A stretch of DNA of 64,000 nt from Streptomyces sp. NBC_01463 (GCA_036227345.1 CP109468.1:5580001-5644000); one strand, 5' to 3'. Shown: positions 44,319-54,279, counted from the stretch's first letter. A program made the numbers and translations. Notes: generated by a model not told the origin, from the sequence alone.

Positions 44319-44651
44319 ATGGCAGGCGGAGGATTCAGCAAATTGCCGAACGGCAGTGTGGTCGTCGCGATCACGCTGCCGAGCCCGGCGGAGGGCGTGG
44401 GACCGGGCACCCCGGTCCGCGTCCTGGTGCACGCGGCCAACCGGGCCAGGGCCCTCACCCGGCTGCGGAACCTGGGCCTGCGCGCCGTCTACCTCCGCGG
44501 CAACGCCGAGCCGCCCACCCCGGACGAGATCACCGCCGTCCTGCACCACCCCGACGGCGTCCTGTGGCGCGCGAGACCCGAGCGGGCCCAGGAGCTCTGG
44601 CACCCGATCCGGGCCCTGCTGCGGCCCGCCCTGCCGGCCCGGCAGAGCTGA
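44319..44651 (+). CDS. conserved small protein of unknown function
   Basis: A 110-residue soluble protein. An alternating-strand start (GSVVVAITLPSP) is followed by helices (VHAANRARALTRLRNLGLRAVYL) and a conserved-looking C-terminal PDEITAVLHHPDGVLWR. The overall size and the DEITAVLHHP segment suggest a compact domain. GGGGAG precedes the ATG at a good distance. Upstream ATG codons would translate the AT-richer promoter. No function is assigned. It converges on the nicotinamidase gene with only 25 bp between stops. Confidence 0.75.
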   Translation: MAGGGFSKLPNGSVVVAITLPSPAEGVGPGTPVRVLVHAANRARALTRLRNLGLRAVYLRGNAEPPTPDEITAVLHHPDGVLWRARPERAQELWHPIRALLRPALPARQS

Positions 44652-44676
44652 ACCGGACAGCCGGGCGGGCCGGGGC

Positions 44677-45261
44677 TCAGACCACCGGCTTGCCCGAGAG
44701 CACCACGCCCGCGTCCCGCAGCTCGGCCAGCGCCCGGTCCGTCGTGGCCTCGGCGACGCCGGCCGTCAGATCCAGCAGTACGTGCGTGGCGAAGCCCTCA
44801 CGGACGGCGTCCAGGGCGGTGGCCCGCACGCAGTGGTCGGTCGCGATGCCGACCACGTCGACCTCGGTGATCCCGCGGTCGCGCAGCCACTCGGCCAGCC
44901 CCACACCGTTCTCGTCCTGGCCCTCGAAGCCGCTGTACGCGGCCGCGTAGGCACCCTTGTCGAAGACCGTGTCGATCGCGCCGGAGGCGACCGCCGGGGC
45001 GAAATTGGGGTGGAAGCCCACCCCTTCCGTACCGGCGACGCAGTGCGCGGGCCAGGAGTGCTCGAAGTCCGGCGCCTGCGAGAAGTGGTCACCGGGATCG
45101 ATGTGGTGGTCACGGGTGGCCACCACGTGCCGGTAGCCGGGCTGGGCCTCACCGATCAGGTCGGTGATGGCGGCGGCGACATCGGCACCCCCCGCCACCG
45201 CGAGGCTCCCGCCCTCACAGAAGTCGTTCTGAACGTCCACGACGATCAAGGCGCGGTGCAT
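44677..45261 (-). CDS. pncA: nicotinamidase (isochorismatase fold)
   Basis: A 194-residue enzyme that deamidates nicotinamide to nicotinate for NAD salvage. The Asp-Lys-Cys triad is visible: Asp in VVDVQNDFC, Lys in FDKGAYAAAYSGF, Cys in ATDHCVRATALDA. The metal-site residues in ATRDHHIDPGDH fit PncA. The next gene upstream on the same strand is nicotinate phosphoribosyltransferase, the following step. Pyrazinamidase activity would be expected from the family. Confidence 0.92.
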   Translation of the reverse strand: MHRALIVVDVQNDFCEGGSLAVAGGADVAAAITDLIGEAQPGYRHVVATRDHHIDPGDHFSQAPDFEHSWPAHCVAGTEGVGFHPNFAPAVASGAIDTVFDKGAYAAAYSGFEGQDENGVGLAEWLRDRGITEVDVVGIATDHCVRATALDAVREGFATHVLLDLTAGVAEATTDRALAELRDAGVVLSGKPVV

Positions 45262-45333
45262 GGCGGGTGTCCTTCGGTGGGGGAGAGGCGGTCACGGGGG
45301 TGGCATCGAGCCTAGGGAATCGGACGGCACAAT

Positions 45334-45357
45334 CAAGCCCGTCCGGCAATTGAGGAC
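45334..45357. repeat. dispersed intergenic repeat, copy 2 (inverted)
   Basis: CAAGCCCGTCCGGCAATTGA plus GGAC is the reverse complement of 25600-25623 at 23 of 24 positions. It lies between pncB and pncA. Confidence 0.7.
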
Positions 45358-45407
45358 AAAGCGATCAACGGGCGCCCCGGCACCCCGCGCCGAACCCCAC
45401 GCCGCGC

Positions 45408-46736
45408 TCACACGTACTCCGTGGGCAGCACCGGCTCGCCCCGCGACAGCTGCATCGCCGACATCGGCAGCCCCGCCCGCGCCGCGATGTGCCGCTCCCG
45501 CGCCGCGTCCAGCGGCTCCCGGGCGACCACCTCGCCGCCCCTGACCAGCTCCACCAGCAGCTGCCGGCCGGCCAGCTCCGGCGGCACCGGACCGGTCCCG
45601 ATCACCTCGGCCTCGGCCACCCCGTCCTCGTCCAGCCGGCGCGCCGCCCACTTGCGGCCGCCGATCGAGGACTTCGCGCCCATCGACTTCTTCGCCACCG
45701 GCAGCAGCTCGTCCGCCGGATCGGCCGACGAGGCGCGGGCCACCAGCTTGTAGACCATCGAGCAGGTGGGCTGCCCGCTGCCGGTGACCAGCTGCGTGCC
45801 CACCCCGTACGCGTCCACCGGCGCCGCGGCCAGCGAGGCGATGGCGTACTCGTCCAGGTCCGAGGTCACCACGATCTTCGTGCCCGTCGCGCCCAGCTCG
45901 TCCAGCTGCTGGCGCACCCGGTGCGCGACCAGGAGCAGGTCACCGGAGTCGATCCGGACCGCTCCCAGCTCCGGACCGGCCACCTCGACAGCCGTACGGA
46001 CCGCCGCGGTGACGTCGTACGTGTCGACCAGCAGCGTCGTGTCCCGCCCCAGCGAGTCGACCTGGGCCCGGAACGCGTCCCGCTCGGAGTCGTGCAGCAG
46101 GGTGAAGGCGTGAGCACTCGTCCCGACGGTCGGGATGTTGTAGCGGAAGCCCGCGGCCAGGTCGGACGTGGTGTCGAAGCCGCCGATGTACGCGGCACGG
46201 GCCGAGGCGACCGCCGACAGCTCGTGCGTGCGCCGGGCGCCCATCTCGATCAGCCTGCGGCCGCCCGCCGCCGCCGACATCCGGGAGGCCGCCGCGGCGA
46301 TCGCCGAGTCGTGGTTGAGGATCGAAAGGATCACCGTCTCCAGCAGCACGCACTCGGCGAAGGAGCCCTCGGCCCGCAGGATCGGCGAGCCCGGGAAGTA
46401 CACCTCGCCCTCCGGGTAGCCCCAGATGTCGCCGCTGAAGCGGTAGTCCGCCAGATAGTCGAGCGTCGGCCCGTCGACGATGTGCTGGTCGCGCAGGAAG
46501 GCGAGCATCTCGTCGTCGAAGTGGAAGTTCTCCACCGCGTCCAGCACCCGTCCGATGCCCGCGACGACGCCGTAGCGCCGCCCCTCGGGCAGCCGGCGGG
46601 TGAACGCCTCGAAGACCGAGCGCCGGCCGGCGGTGCCGGCCTTCAGTGCGGCCTGCACCATCGTGAGCTCGTACTGGTCGGTGAAGAGCGCGGTCGACGG
46701 CACACCGACCCGTCGCCCAAGGTCCGCTGAGTTCAT
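45408..46736 (-). CDS. pncB: nicotinate phosphoribosyltransferase
   Basis: A 442-residue enzyme joining nicotinate to PRPP to give NaMN. Motifs are TDQYELTMVQAALKAG at the start, LIEMGARRTHEL, IGGFDTTSDLAAG, GTSAHAFTLLHDSE with the active histidine, and RIDSGDLLLVAHRVR. The length is typical of the long NAPRTase group. It lies 146 bp upstream of pncA on the same strand, giving a nicotinamide-to-NaMN salvage pair. The gene diverges from clpS. Confidence 0.93.
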   Translation of the reverse strand: MNSADLGRRVGVPSTALFTDQYELTMVQAALKAGTAGRRSVFEAFTRRLPEGRRYGVVAGIGRVLDAVENFHFDDEMLAFLRDQHIVDGPTLDYLADYRFSGDIWGYPEGEVYFPGSPILRAEGSFAECVLLETVILSILNHDSAIAAAASRMSAAAGGRRLIEMGARRTHELSAVASARAAYIGGFDTTSDLAAGFRYNIPTVGTSAHAFTLLHDSERDAFRAQVDSLGRDTTLLVDTYDVTAAVRTAVEVAGPELGAVRIDSGDLLLVAHRVRQQLDELGATGTKIVVTSDLDEYAIASLAAAPVDAYGVGTQLVTGSGQPTCSMVYKLVARASSADPADELLPVAKKSMGAKSSIGGRKWAARRLDEDGVAEAEVIGTGPVPPELAGRQLLVELVRGGEVVAREPLDAARERHIAARAGLPMSAMQLSRGEPVLPTEYV

Positions 46737-46847
46737 GCCGGGGATGCTACCCCTATTTCGTCAAAGTGACGAGATGTAGGCGCCGCGCCCGGCGCGCTGC
46801 CGGGGCCGTTTGTGCGATGCCCCCTCCCGAGTGGCAGCATGGGGTAG

Positions 46848-47153
46848 GTGAGCGTCGCCCCCGTAGAGATCGAACGTCCCGAATCGGCCGAGGAGAACCT
46901 CGTTGTCCCCGAGCCCGACGTCCCCTGGGTGACGCTGGTCCACAACGACCCGGTCAACCTCATGAGCTATGTGACCTATGTCTTCCAGGCCTACTTCGGC
47001 TACTCCAAGGACAAGGCCCACAAGCTGATGCTCGACGTCCACCAGAAGGGCCGCGCCGTCGTCTCCAGCGGCAGCCGCGAAGAGATGGAACGCGACGTCC
47101 AGGCCATGCACGGCTACGGACTGTGGGCCACCCTCACCCAGGACCGCAACTAG
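46848..47153 (+). CDS. clpS: ClpS adaptor of the Clp protease
   Basis: A 101-residue adaptor that hands N-degron substrates to ClpAP/ClpCP. The fold motif is [21 protein letters not shown], with HNDPVN lining the N-degron pocket, and [13 protein letters not shown] later. The N-terminal 25 residues are an acidic extension. The start is a GTG with weak ribosome-binding signal. It precedes a DUF2017 gene by 62 bp; this pair is standard in actinomycetes. Confidence 0.93.
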   Translation: MSVAPVEIERPESAEENLVVPEPDVPWVTLVHNDPVNLMSYVTYVFQAYFGYSKDKAHKLMLDVHQKGRAVVSSGSREEMERDVQAMHGYGLWATLTQDRN

Positions 47154-47215
47154 TGCCCCTCCCGGCACCCGCACGCTCCGCCCCCGCCCCGCCCGACCAC
47201 CATCGGAGAGAACCC

Positions 47216-47800
47216 ATGGCCGGCCACTTCGAGGCCACCCCCGGCGGCGGCGCGGCCGTCGCGCTCGACGAGGTGGAGATCGCGATCCTGCGCTCCCTCG
47301 CCGTGCAGCTGCTCGAACTCATCGGCCCCGGCGACGAACCCGCCGAGGGCGAGGACCCGCTCGCCGCCCTCTTCGCCGAAGGCCCCAGCGAACCGCCGTC
47401 CGACCCCGCCCTGGCCCGCCTCTTCCCCGAGGCCTACGGCGACGACGACAGCGAACTGCGCGCCGCCTCCTCCGAGTTCCGCCGCTTCACCGAGAACGAC
47501 CTGCGCACCCGCAAGCGCGACGACGCACTCCTCGTCGTCCGCACCCTCGACGCGCTCACACCCGCCGGGGACGGCGCCGCCGTGCTCAGCCTCGGCCCCG
47601 ACGAGTGCCGCAGCTGGCTGGGCTCCCTCAACGACCTCAGGCTCACCATCGGCACCCGGCTGGAGGTCTCCGACGAGGACGGCGGCGAGGACGGCTCCCT
47701 CTACCGGCTGCCCGACAGCGATCCGCGCAAGCCCATGGTCATGGCCTACCTCTGGCTCGGAGCGCTCCAGGAAACCCTCGTCGAAACGCTGATGCCCTAG
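47216..47800 (+). CDS. DUF2017 domain protein
   Basis: A 194-residue acidic protein of unknown function. Motifs are VEIAILRSLAVQLLELI near the start, RRFTENDLRTRK in the middle and YLWLGALQETLVETL at the end, mostly helical. It is constantly paired with clpS in actinobacteria, so a role near Clp proteolysis is reasonable to propose. GGAGAG precedes the ATG. Confidence 0.87.
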   Translation: MAGHFEATPGGGAAVALDEVEIAILRSLAVQLLELIGPGDEPAEGEDPLAALFAEGPSEPPSDPALARLFPEAYGDDDSELRAASSEFRRFTENDLRTRKRDDALLVVRTLDALTPAGDGAAVLSLGPDECRSWLGSLNDLRLTIGTRLEVSDEDGGEDGSLYRLPDSDPRKPMVMAYLWLGALQETLVETLMP

Positions 47801-48052
47801 CGCGTCCGGAGCGGGCCGCGTTCGCTCAACGGACCCTCAAATCCGAATAACGATCGCGTCACCTGATCGGTCTTTTTTGCAGCGCCTGAACACCGTTGTC
47901 CGCTTTTTCCTGTGGCGTGCGCCACATAATGTCCGGTGGATCGCCGAGGGACCCGTGATAAATCTTCACGACCACTCGGGGACGCCACCCCTGTTCCCGG
48001 GTAGGCGCGACGAGTCCGGCAACCACCGGCAGCACTCCATCCATATCCGGGG
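47801..48052 (+). other. upstream part of a 311-bp intergenic region before the amino-acid permease
   Basis: The region is AT-richer than its surroundings, with a poly-T run (GGTCTTTTTTGC near 47870) that could terminate the clpS-DUF2017 unit. A promoter is probably within 47900-48000. No gene is supported. Confidence 0.45.
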
Positions 48053-48092
48053 GGATCAGGACCTGATCCGCAGCCGCAAAGGCTCGGATCAG
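48053..48092 (+). promoter_or_regulatory. mutually exclusive hairpins in the permease leader (candidate RNA switch)
   Basis: GGATCAG (48053-48059) can pair with CTGATCC (48063-48069). The same CTGATCCG can instead pair with CGGATCAG (48085-48092), enclosing an inner AGCC/GGCT stem (48072-48075 with 48081-48084) around GCAAA. The second structure is about 12 bp and ends three nt before the Shine-Dalgarno GGAGAAAGG. The two folds cannot coexist. No known riboswitch class is recognised. Confidence 0.6.
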
Positions 48093-48111
48093 CGTGGAGA
48101 AAGGCGCACAC

Positions 48112-49551
48112 ATGACATCGGCGCAGATCGACGACAAGGGACCGGACGGCCCGCACGCCGCAGCCGCGGATGCCACCACGTCCGCCGAGGGCTACCAGCG
48201 CGCTCTCGGCGCCCGCCAGATCCAGATGATCGCGATCGGCGGTGCCATCGGCACCGGCCTCTTCCTCGGCGCGGGCAAAGCCATCGCCAAGGCCGGACCC
48301 AGCCTCATCCTGGCGTACGCCATCGCGGGCCTGGTGATCTTCTTCATCATGCGGGCCCTGGGCGAACTCCTCATGTACCGCCCGGTCTCGGGCTCCTTCT
48401 CGGAATACGCCCGGGAATTCATCGGCCCCTTCGCCGGCTTCGTCACCGGCTGGACCTACTGGCTGTTCTGGGTCGTCACCGGAATCACCGAAGTCACCGC
48501 CGCGGCCCAGTACATGACGTTCTGGTTCGACATTCCACAATGGGTGTCCGCACTGATCTTCACGATCATCCTGTACGGCGTGAACCTGATCTCCGTGAAA
48601 CTGTTCGGTGAACTCGAGTTCTGGTTCTCGATGGTGAAGGTCACCGCCATCGTCGGCATGATCCTCATCTGCGCCGGAATTCTCACCCTCGGCTTCTCCG
48701 ACGCCGGCGACACCGCGTCCGTCACCCACCTCTGGGCCGACGGCGGCTTCTTCCCGCACGGCATCAAGGGCACCCTGATGACCCTGCAGATCGTGATGTT
48801 CGCCTTCCTCGCCGTCGAACTCGTCGGCGTCACCGCGGGCGAGTCCAAGGACCCCAAGACCGTCCTGCCCAAGGCCATCAACACCGTGCCGTGGCGCATC
48901 GCCGTCTTCTACGTCGGCGCCCTCATCATGATCCTCTCGGTGGTCCCCTGGACCGAGTTCTCGCCGGACGTCTCCCCGTTCGTCGAAGCCTTCGAGAAGA
49001 TGGGCCTCGGGCTCGGCGCGGGCATCGTCAACTTCGTCGTCCTGACCGCCGCGCTCTCCTCCTGCAACTCCGGGATGTACTCCACCGGCCGCATGCTCCG
49101 CGACCTCGCGCTCAACGGCCAGGGCCCGAAGGTCTTCACCCGCCTGACCAGGAGCGGCACCCCCCTCGTCGGCACCACCGTCTCGGCCGCCCTCATGCTC
49201 GTCGGCGTCTGGATCAACTACCAGTGGCCCGGTGACGCCTTCACCTACGTCGTCTCCTTCGCCACCATCTCCGGCATGTGGGCCTGGATCATGATCCTGA
49301 TCAGCCAGATCCGCTACCGCCGCCTCGCCGACCGCGGAGAGCTCCCGCAGTCCACCTTCCGGGCCCCCGGCGCCCCGTACACCAGCGTCTTCGCCCTCGC
49401 CTTCATCGGCGTCGTCATCGTCATGATGGGCATCGACAAGGACACCCGGATCTCGCTCTACTGCGCCCCGCTGTGGGCCCTGATCCTCGGCGTCTCCTAC
49501 CTGGTCCTCAAGGCCCGCAACCCCGGGAACAAGGCCTTCGCCGGCCGCTGA
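48112..49551 (+). CDS. amino-acid permease, AAT/APC family
   Basis: A 479-residue, 12-helix transporter. The entry motif is GARQIQMIAIGGAIGTGLFLGAG, the classical AAT-family signature, followed by GELLMYRPVSGSFSEYA and a GESKDPKTVLPKAI loop. Relatives carry D-Ser/D-Ala/Gly, GABA or aromatic amino acids; the substrate is uncertain. I use the ATG at 48112, 8 nt after AAAGG; the ATG at 48094 lies inside the ribosome-binding region. The leader before it forms alternative hairpins. A strong terminator follows. Confidence 0.9.
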   Translation: MTSAQIDDKGPDGPHAAAADATTSAEGYQRALGARQIQMIAIGGAIGTGLFLGAGKAIAKAGPSLILAYAIAGLVIFFIMRALGELLMYRPVSGSFSEYAREFIGPFAGFVTGWTYWLFWVVTGITEVTAAAQYMTFWFDIPQWVSALIFTIILYGVNLISVKLFGELEFWFSMVKVTAIVGMILICAGILTLGFSDAGDTASVTHLWADGGFFPHGIKGTLMTLQIVMFAFLAVELVGVTAGESKDPKTVLPKAINTVPWRIAVFYVGALIMILSVVPWTEFSPDVSPFVEAFEKMGLGLGAGIVNFVVLTAALSSCNSGMYSTGRMLRDLALNGQGPKVFTRLTRSGTPLVGTTVSAALMLVGVWINYQWPGDAFTYVVSFATISGMWAWIMILISQIRYRRLADRGELPQSTFRAPGAPYTSVFALAFIGVVIVMMGIDKDTRISLYCAPLWALILGVSYLVLKARNPGNKAFAGR

Positions 49552-49584
49552 GCCGAAGGCCCCCACCAGGGCGATTCCACGATG

Positions 49585-49623
49585 CGGGCCCTCACGTACC
49601 ACTCCTCGGTACGTGAGGGCCCG
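49585..49623 (+). terminator. terminator of the amino-acid permease gene
   Basis: A perfect 16-bp inverted repeat (49585-49600 with 49608-49623) with a 7-nt loop lies 33 bp after the stop and 18 bp before the mec ATG. Confidence 0.88.
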
Positions 49624-49641
49624 TCGTCCTATCCTGGCGCC

Positions 49642-50073
49642 ATGCTGACCATCACCCAGGCTCTGTACGACCAGATCGTCGCGCACTCCCGCGAGGACCA
49701 CCCCGACGAGGCGTGCGGCGTGGTCGCCGGGCCCGCCGGAACCGGCCGCGCCGAACGCTTCATCCCCATGCTCAACGCGGCCCGCTCGCCCACGTTCTAC
49801 GAATTCGACTCGGCCGACCTCCTCAAGCTCTACCGCGACATGGACGACCGCGACGAGGAGCCCGTGATCGTCTACCACTCGCACACGGCGACCGAGGCCT
49901 ACCCCTCCCGCACCGACGTCACGTACGCCAACGAGCCCGGCGCCCACTACGTCCTCGTCTCGACCGCCGACACGGACGGGTCCGGGCCCTTCCAGTTCCG
50001 CTCGTACCGCATCGTGGACGGCGAGATCACGGAGGAGGACGTCGAGGTGGTCGAGGCGTACCCCGCCCCCTGA
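49642..50073 (+). CDS. mec: JAMM/MPN metalloprotease, Mec-type (CysO-cysteine peptidase)
   Basis: A 143-residue zinc peptidase. The JAMM motif is complete: Glu23 (DEACGVV), then His79-x-His81 and Asp92 in YHSHTATEAYPSRTDVTY. The Mycobacterium relative Mec+ cuts cysteine from the sulfur-carrier CysO. The same trio, Mec-CysO-CysM, is found here in order, so the role is well supported. It may also trim the extra C-terminal residues of this CysO (inference). The start is set at MLTITQAL. Confidence 0.9.
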   Translation: MLTITQALYDQIVAHSREDHPDEACGVVAGPAGTGRAERFIPMLNAARSPTFYEFDSADLLKLYRDMDDRDEEPVIVYHSHTATEAYPSRTDVTYANEPGAHYVLVSTADTDGSGPFQFRSYRIVDGEITEEDVEVVEAYPAP

Positions 50074-50196
50074 CCACGGCACCCGCGACGCCCGGACAGG
50101 GCCGCCGGCCCGGCCCTGTCCACCTGTTGAACGCCAACCATCCACCAGGTGAGATCACATTCCGGATCCCGGACCGGGAATCGATACGATGAGCGC

Positions 50197-50322
50197 ATGG
50201 TTCCCCATGACGTGAGCGACAAGACGCCGGGCATGCTGCTCGTGGCGCGCCTGCACGTCGACCTGTGCCGGCTCGCCAGCGCGATCTGTACGAACCACCG
50301 GACCGCCCGCCCCGAGGCCTGA
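50197..50322 (+). CDS. cysteine-containing putative leader peptide
   Basis: A 41-codon ORF ending NHRTARPEA. Its core LHVDLCRLASAICT matches the actinobacterial putative leader peptides (HVDL-x-R) found before sulfur and cysteine genes. Two cysteine codons (TGC at 50266 and TGT at 50287) lie within it. Translation slowed by low cysteine could alter downstream mRNA folding. TACGAT lies 8-13 nt before the ATG, so the message may be leaderless. The cysO gene begins 123 bp later. A shorter start at the ATG at 50233 is possible. Confidence 0.75.
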   Translation: MVPHDVSDKTPGMLLVARLHVDLCRLASAICTNHRTARPEA

Positions 50323-50445
50323 GCAGGGCCGGGGCCCGGCGCCGCCCCACCGGACGCCACCCTTCACGCACCACCCCCTGCGCGGGGGCAGAGCCGCGCG
50401 CCCCACGCCCACCGCCACCACTCCGCTTCGACAGGAGCCCACGCC

Positions 50446-51674
<1,229 letters not shown>

Positions 51675-51698
51675 CCGCCCGCGCCTTTCGCCCACCCG

Positions 51699-51743
51699 GA
51701 CGCCGGGGGCCTCGGACCACACCGGTCCGGGACCCCCGGCGTC
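51699..51743 (+). terminator. terminator of the cysteine cassette
   Basis: A 20-bp inverted repeat with two mismatches (51699-51718 with 51724-51743) and a 5-nt loop lies 24 bp after the cysM stop. Confidence 0.82.
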
Positions 51744-51754
51744 CGCCGTTCTGC

Positions 51755-51960
51755 GGGGGCGCTGCCCCCGTACCCCCGCTCCGCAACCGCCGGAGGGGCT
51801 TGATCTTGCCGCCGCAGGGCGAATCGCAGCCGCGAAAGTCAGCCTCGCCGGCGTTCGAGGCGCGGGGTCCGGGGCGGAGCCCCGGATACGGGAAGGGGCG
51901 GGGCGGGGAACCAGCCCGCCGCAGGCGCACCCGCCCCGGGCGCACCCCCCGGGGACGCCT
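51755..51960. repeat. intergenic block of dispersed-repeat palindromes
   Basis: This fills most of the 437-bp gap between cysM and the next gene. AACCGCCGGAGGGGCTTGA (51785-51803) relates to the repeat at 25600. It also holds CCTCG-N8-CGAGG (51843-51860) and TCCGGGGC-GGA-GCCCCGGA (51869-51887, perfect), then a GC-rich purine tract. The pattern is typical of Streptomyces intergenic repeats (from memory). From 51961 to 52111 only the promoter of the hydrolase gene is expected. Confidence 0.6.
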
Positions 51961-52111
51961 CGCTTCCATCGAACCGGTGACAGCACAGGTGAGTTCCCCC
52001 ACAACGGCACGCCCCGAAGGAGCGACCGGCTCTTTCGCGCCTTACGCTCAACAAACGCTCAACGATCCGCACGAACCCTCCCCGTTCCCACGTCTCGGAG
52101 GTTCACGCTCC

Positions 52112-52864
52112 ATGAAGCTCACCGTCGTCGGATGCTCCGGCTCGTTCCCGTCCACGGGATCGGCATGCTCGAGCTACCTCGTAGAGGCCGACGGCTTCCG
52201 GCTGCTCCTCGACATGGGCAACGGCGCCCTCGGCGAGCTGCAGCGCCATGTCGGTCTGTACGACCTCGACGCCATCTTCCTCAGTCATCTCCATGCCGAT
52301 CACTGCATCGACATGTGCGCGTACTTCGTCGTCCGCTACTACCCGCACGACGGTGGACGCCCGGCCCGCATCCCGGTCTACGGTCCCGACGGCACGGAGC
52401 AGCGGCTCACCACCGCCCACGCCGACACCCCGTCCGACCACGCGATGAGCGAGGTCTTCGACTTCCACACGCTGAAGCCCGGCTCGTTCGAGATCGGCCC
52501 CTTCTCGGTGCGTACGGAGAAGCTCTGCCACCCCGTCGACACGTTCGGCATCCGCATCGAGCACGGCGGCAGCTCGCTCACGTACTCCGGCGACACCGGC
52601 ACCTGCGAGGCCCTGGACGAGCTGGCGCAGGGCGCCGACCTGTTCCTCTGCGAGGCGTCGTTCGTGCACGGCAAGGAGGACATCCCGGACCTCCACCTCA
52701 ACGGCCGCGAGGCGGGTGAGCTCGCCGCCCGGGCGCGGGTGGGGCGCCTGGTCCTCACCCACATCCCGCCGTGGACCGACGCCGACCGCAACCTGTCCGA
52801 CGCCCGCGAGGTCTTCGCCGGACCGACCGAGCTGGCGGTGCCGGGCGCGGTGTACGAGATCTAG
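52112..52864 (+). CDS. metallo-beta-lactamase-fold hydrolase
   Basis: A 250-residue lactamase_B_2-type protein, RNase Z-like in fold. The metal motif is FLSHLHADHCID; further ligands are His in KLCHPV, Asp in YSGDTGTC and His in VLTHIPPW. It starts MKLTVVGCSGSFP. Members cleave phosphodiesters or act as RNases; this branch, conserved next to rph-rdgB regions in actinomycetes, has no firm substrate. CGGAGG lies upstream of the ATG. A terminator shared with the converging PTS gene follows. Confidence 0.87.
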   Translation: MKLTVVGCSGSFPSTGSACSSYLVEADGFRLLLDMGNGALGELQRHVGLYDLDAIFLSHLHADHCIDMCAYFVVRYYPHDGGRPARIPVYGPDGTEQRLTTAHADTPSDHAMSEVFDFHTLKPGSFEIGPFSVRTEKLCHPVDTFGIRIEHGGSSLTYSGDTGTCEALDELAQGADLFLCEASFVHGKEDIPDLHLNGREAGELAARARVGRLVLTHIPPWTDADRNLSDAREVFAGPTELAVPGAVYEI

Positions 52865-52883
52865 GGTCCGGTCCCGCGTACGA

Positions 52884-52921
52884 CGAAGCCCTCACCTTCC
52901 GCCGGGAAGGTGAGGGCTTCG
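52884..52921. terminator. bidirectional terminator between the hydrolase gene and nagE2
   Basis: A perfect 17-bp inverted repeat (52884-52900 with 52905-52921) around GCCG lies between convergent genes. Confidence 0.9.
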
Positions 52922-52944
52922 AGCTGTCGCGGGGCCGACGGGGC

Positions 52945-54195
52945 TTACGCCTTGGTCAGGTCCTCGACCTCTTCCTCGGGCTCGCGGCCCGGGGTGGTGA
53001 GGTTGAACTTGGTGATCGCGAAGCGGAAGAGCACGTAGTAGATGGCTCCGAAGACGAGACCGATCGGGATGATCAGCCACGGCTTGGTGGCCAGGTTCCA
53101 GTTCAGTGCGTAGTCGATGAAGCCCGCCGAGAAGGTGAATCCGGCGTGCACGCCGAGCGCCCAGGTGACGGCCATCGAGAGGGCGGTCAGGACCGCGTGG
53201 ATCGCGTAGAGCAGCGGCGCGATGAACATGAACGAGAACTCGATCGGCTCGGTCACACCGGTGACGAACGAGGTCAGCGCGAGGGAGATCATCATGCCCA
53301 TCACGGCCTTGCGGCGCTCGGGGCGAGCGGCGTGGGCGATGGCGATGGCGGCGGCCGGGAGGCCGAACATCATGATCGGGAAGAAGCCCGACATGAACTG
53401 GCCCGAGGTCGGGTCACCGGCGAAGAAGCGGTTCAGGTCACCGTGCACGACGGCGCCCGTCGCGTCCGTGAAGTCACCCAGCTGGAACCACGAGACCGTG
53501 TTGACGAACTGGTGCATGCCGACGGGCAGCAGCGCGCGGTTGATCAGGCCGAAGAGGCCGGCACCGAAGGAACCGAGGCCGGTCATCCACTCGCCGAAGT
53601 TGGATATGCCCTCACCGATGGGCTCCCAGACCAGGCCGAAGAAGACACCGAAGATCACACCGACGAAGGCCATGATGATCGGGACGAGACGGCGGCCGTT
53701 GAAGAAGCCGAGCCAGTCGACCAGCTTGGTGCGGTGGAACTTCTGCCACAGGATCGCCGTGACGAGACCCATCAGGATGCCGCCCAGGACACCGGGGTTG
53801 TTGTACGTCGCCGCGGTGTCCGCGCCCTTCTGGATCACCGCTTCGGTGACCGGGAAGGCCTTGAGGACGTTGCTGTAGACCAGGAAGCCGACGAGCGCGG
53901 CCAGTGCCGTGGAGCCGTCCGACTTCTTGGCGAACCCGATGGCGACACCGATGCAGAAGAGCATCGGAAGGTTGTCGAAGACCGCGCCGCCCGCGGTGGC
54001 GAACACGGAGGCGACCTTGTGCCAGCCGAGGCCGTCGTCACCGAAGACGTCGGGCTGGCCGAGACGGAGCAGAATGCCCGCGGCCGGCAGCACGGCGATC
54101 GGCAGCTGGAGGCTGCGTCCCACCTTCTGCAGGCCCTGGAACAGGCCGGAGCCCCGCTTCTTCGCGGGGGCCGCCGTGGCGGTGGCCGTACTCAT
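52945..54195 (-). CDS. nagE2: PTS N-acetylglucosamine-specific EIIC permease (NagE2-like)
   Basis: A 416-residue membrane EIIC that brings GlcNAc in and phosphorylates it with EIIB. Motifs are QLPIAVLPAAGILLRLGQPD at the start, the conserved GITEPIEF-like GVTEPIEFSFMF loop, and ten or so hydrophobic segments. It has no fused EIIA or EIIB. GGAGGAA precedes the ATG at 54195. Two DasR boxes lie upstream. By recalled S. coelicolor order this is nagE2, the main GlcNAc permease. Naming relative to its neighbour is by synteny. Confidence 0.9.
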   Translation of the reverse strand: MSTATATAAPAKKRGSGLFQGLQKVGRSLQLPIAVLPAAGILLRLGQPDVFGDDGLGWHKVASVFATAGGAVFDNLPMLFCIGVAIGFAKKSDGSTALAALVGFLVYSNVLKAFPVTEAVIQKGADTAATYNNPGVLGGILMGLVTAILWQKFHRTKLVDWLGFFNGRRLVPIIMAFVGVIFGVFFGLVWEPIGEGISNFGEWMTGLGSFGAGLFGLINRALLPVGMHQFVNTVSWFQLGDFTDATGAVVHGDLNRFFAGDPTSGQFMSGFFPIMMFGLPAAAIAIAHAARPERRKAVMGMMISLALTSFVTGVTEPIEFSFMFIAPLLYAIHAVLTALSMAVTWALGVHAGFTFSAGFIDYALNWNLATKPWLIIPIGLVFGAIYYVLFRFAITKFNLTTPGREPEEEVEDLTKA

Positions 54196-54279
54196 CAACT
54201 TCCTCCAGTAGGCAAGGCGCCGCCAGGGACAGGGTGTTTGGGTGGGCGACGACTCGAGAAACGCGCCGCAGAAGCGGCG

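Noticed and set aside
47940..48050. Known riboswitch class (SAM, glycine, lysine or cyclic-di-AMP) before the amino-acid permease
   Set aside because: I could not match the conserved cores of these classes; only the alternative hairpins at 48053-48092 are supported.
47797..50145. 782-codon minus-strand ORF over the permease and mec genes
   Set aside because: It spans three clear plus-strand features and two terminators and translates to Asp/Gly/Glu low complexity.
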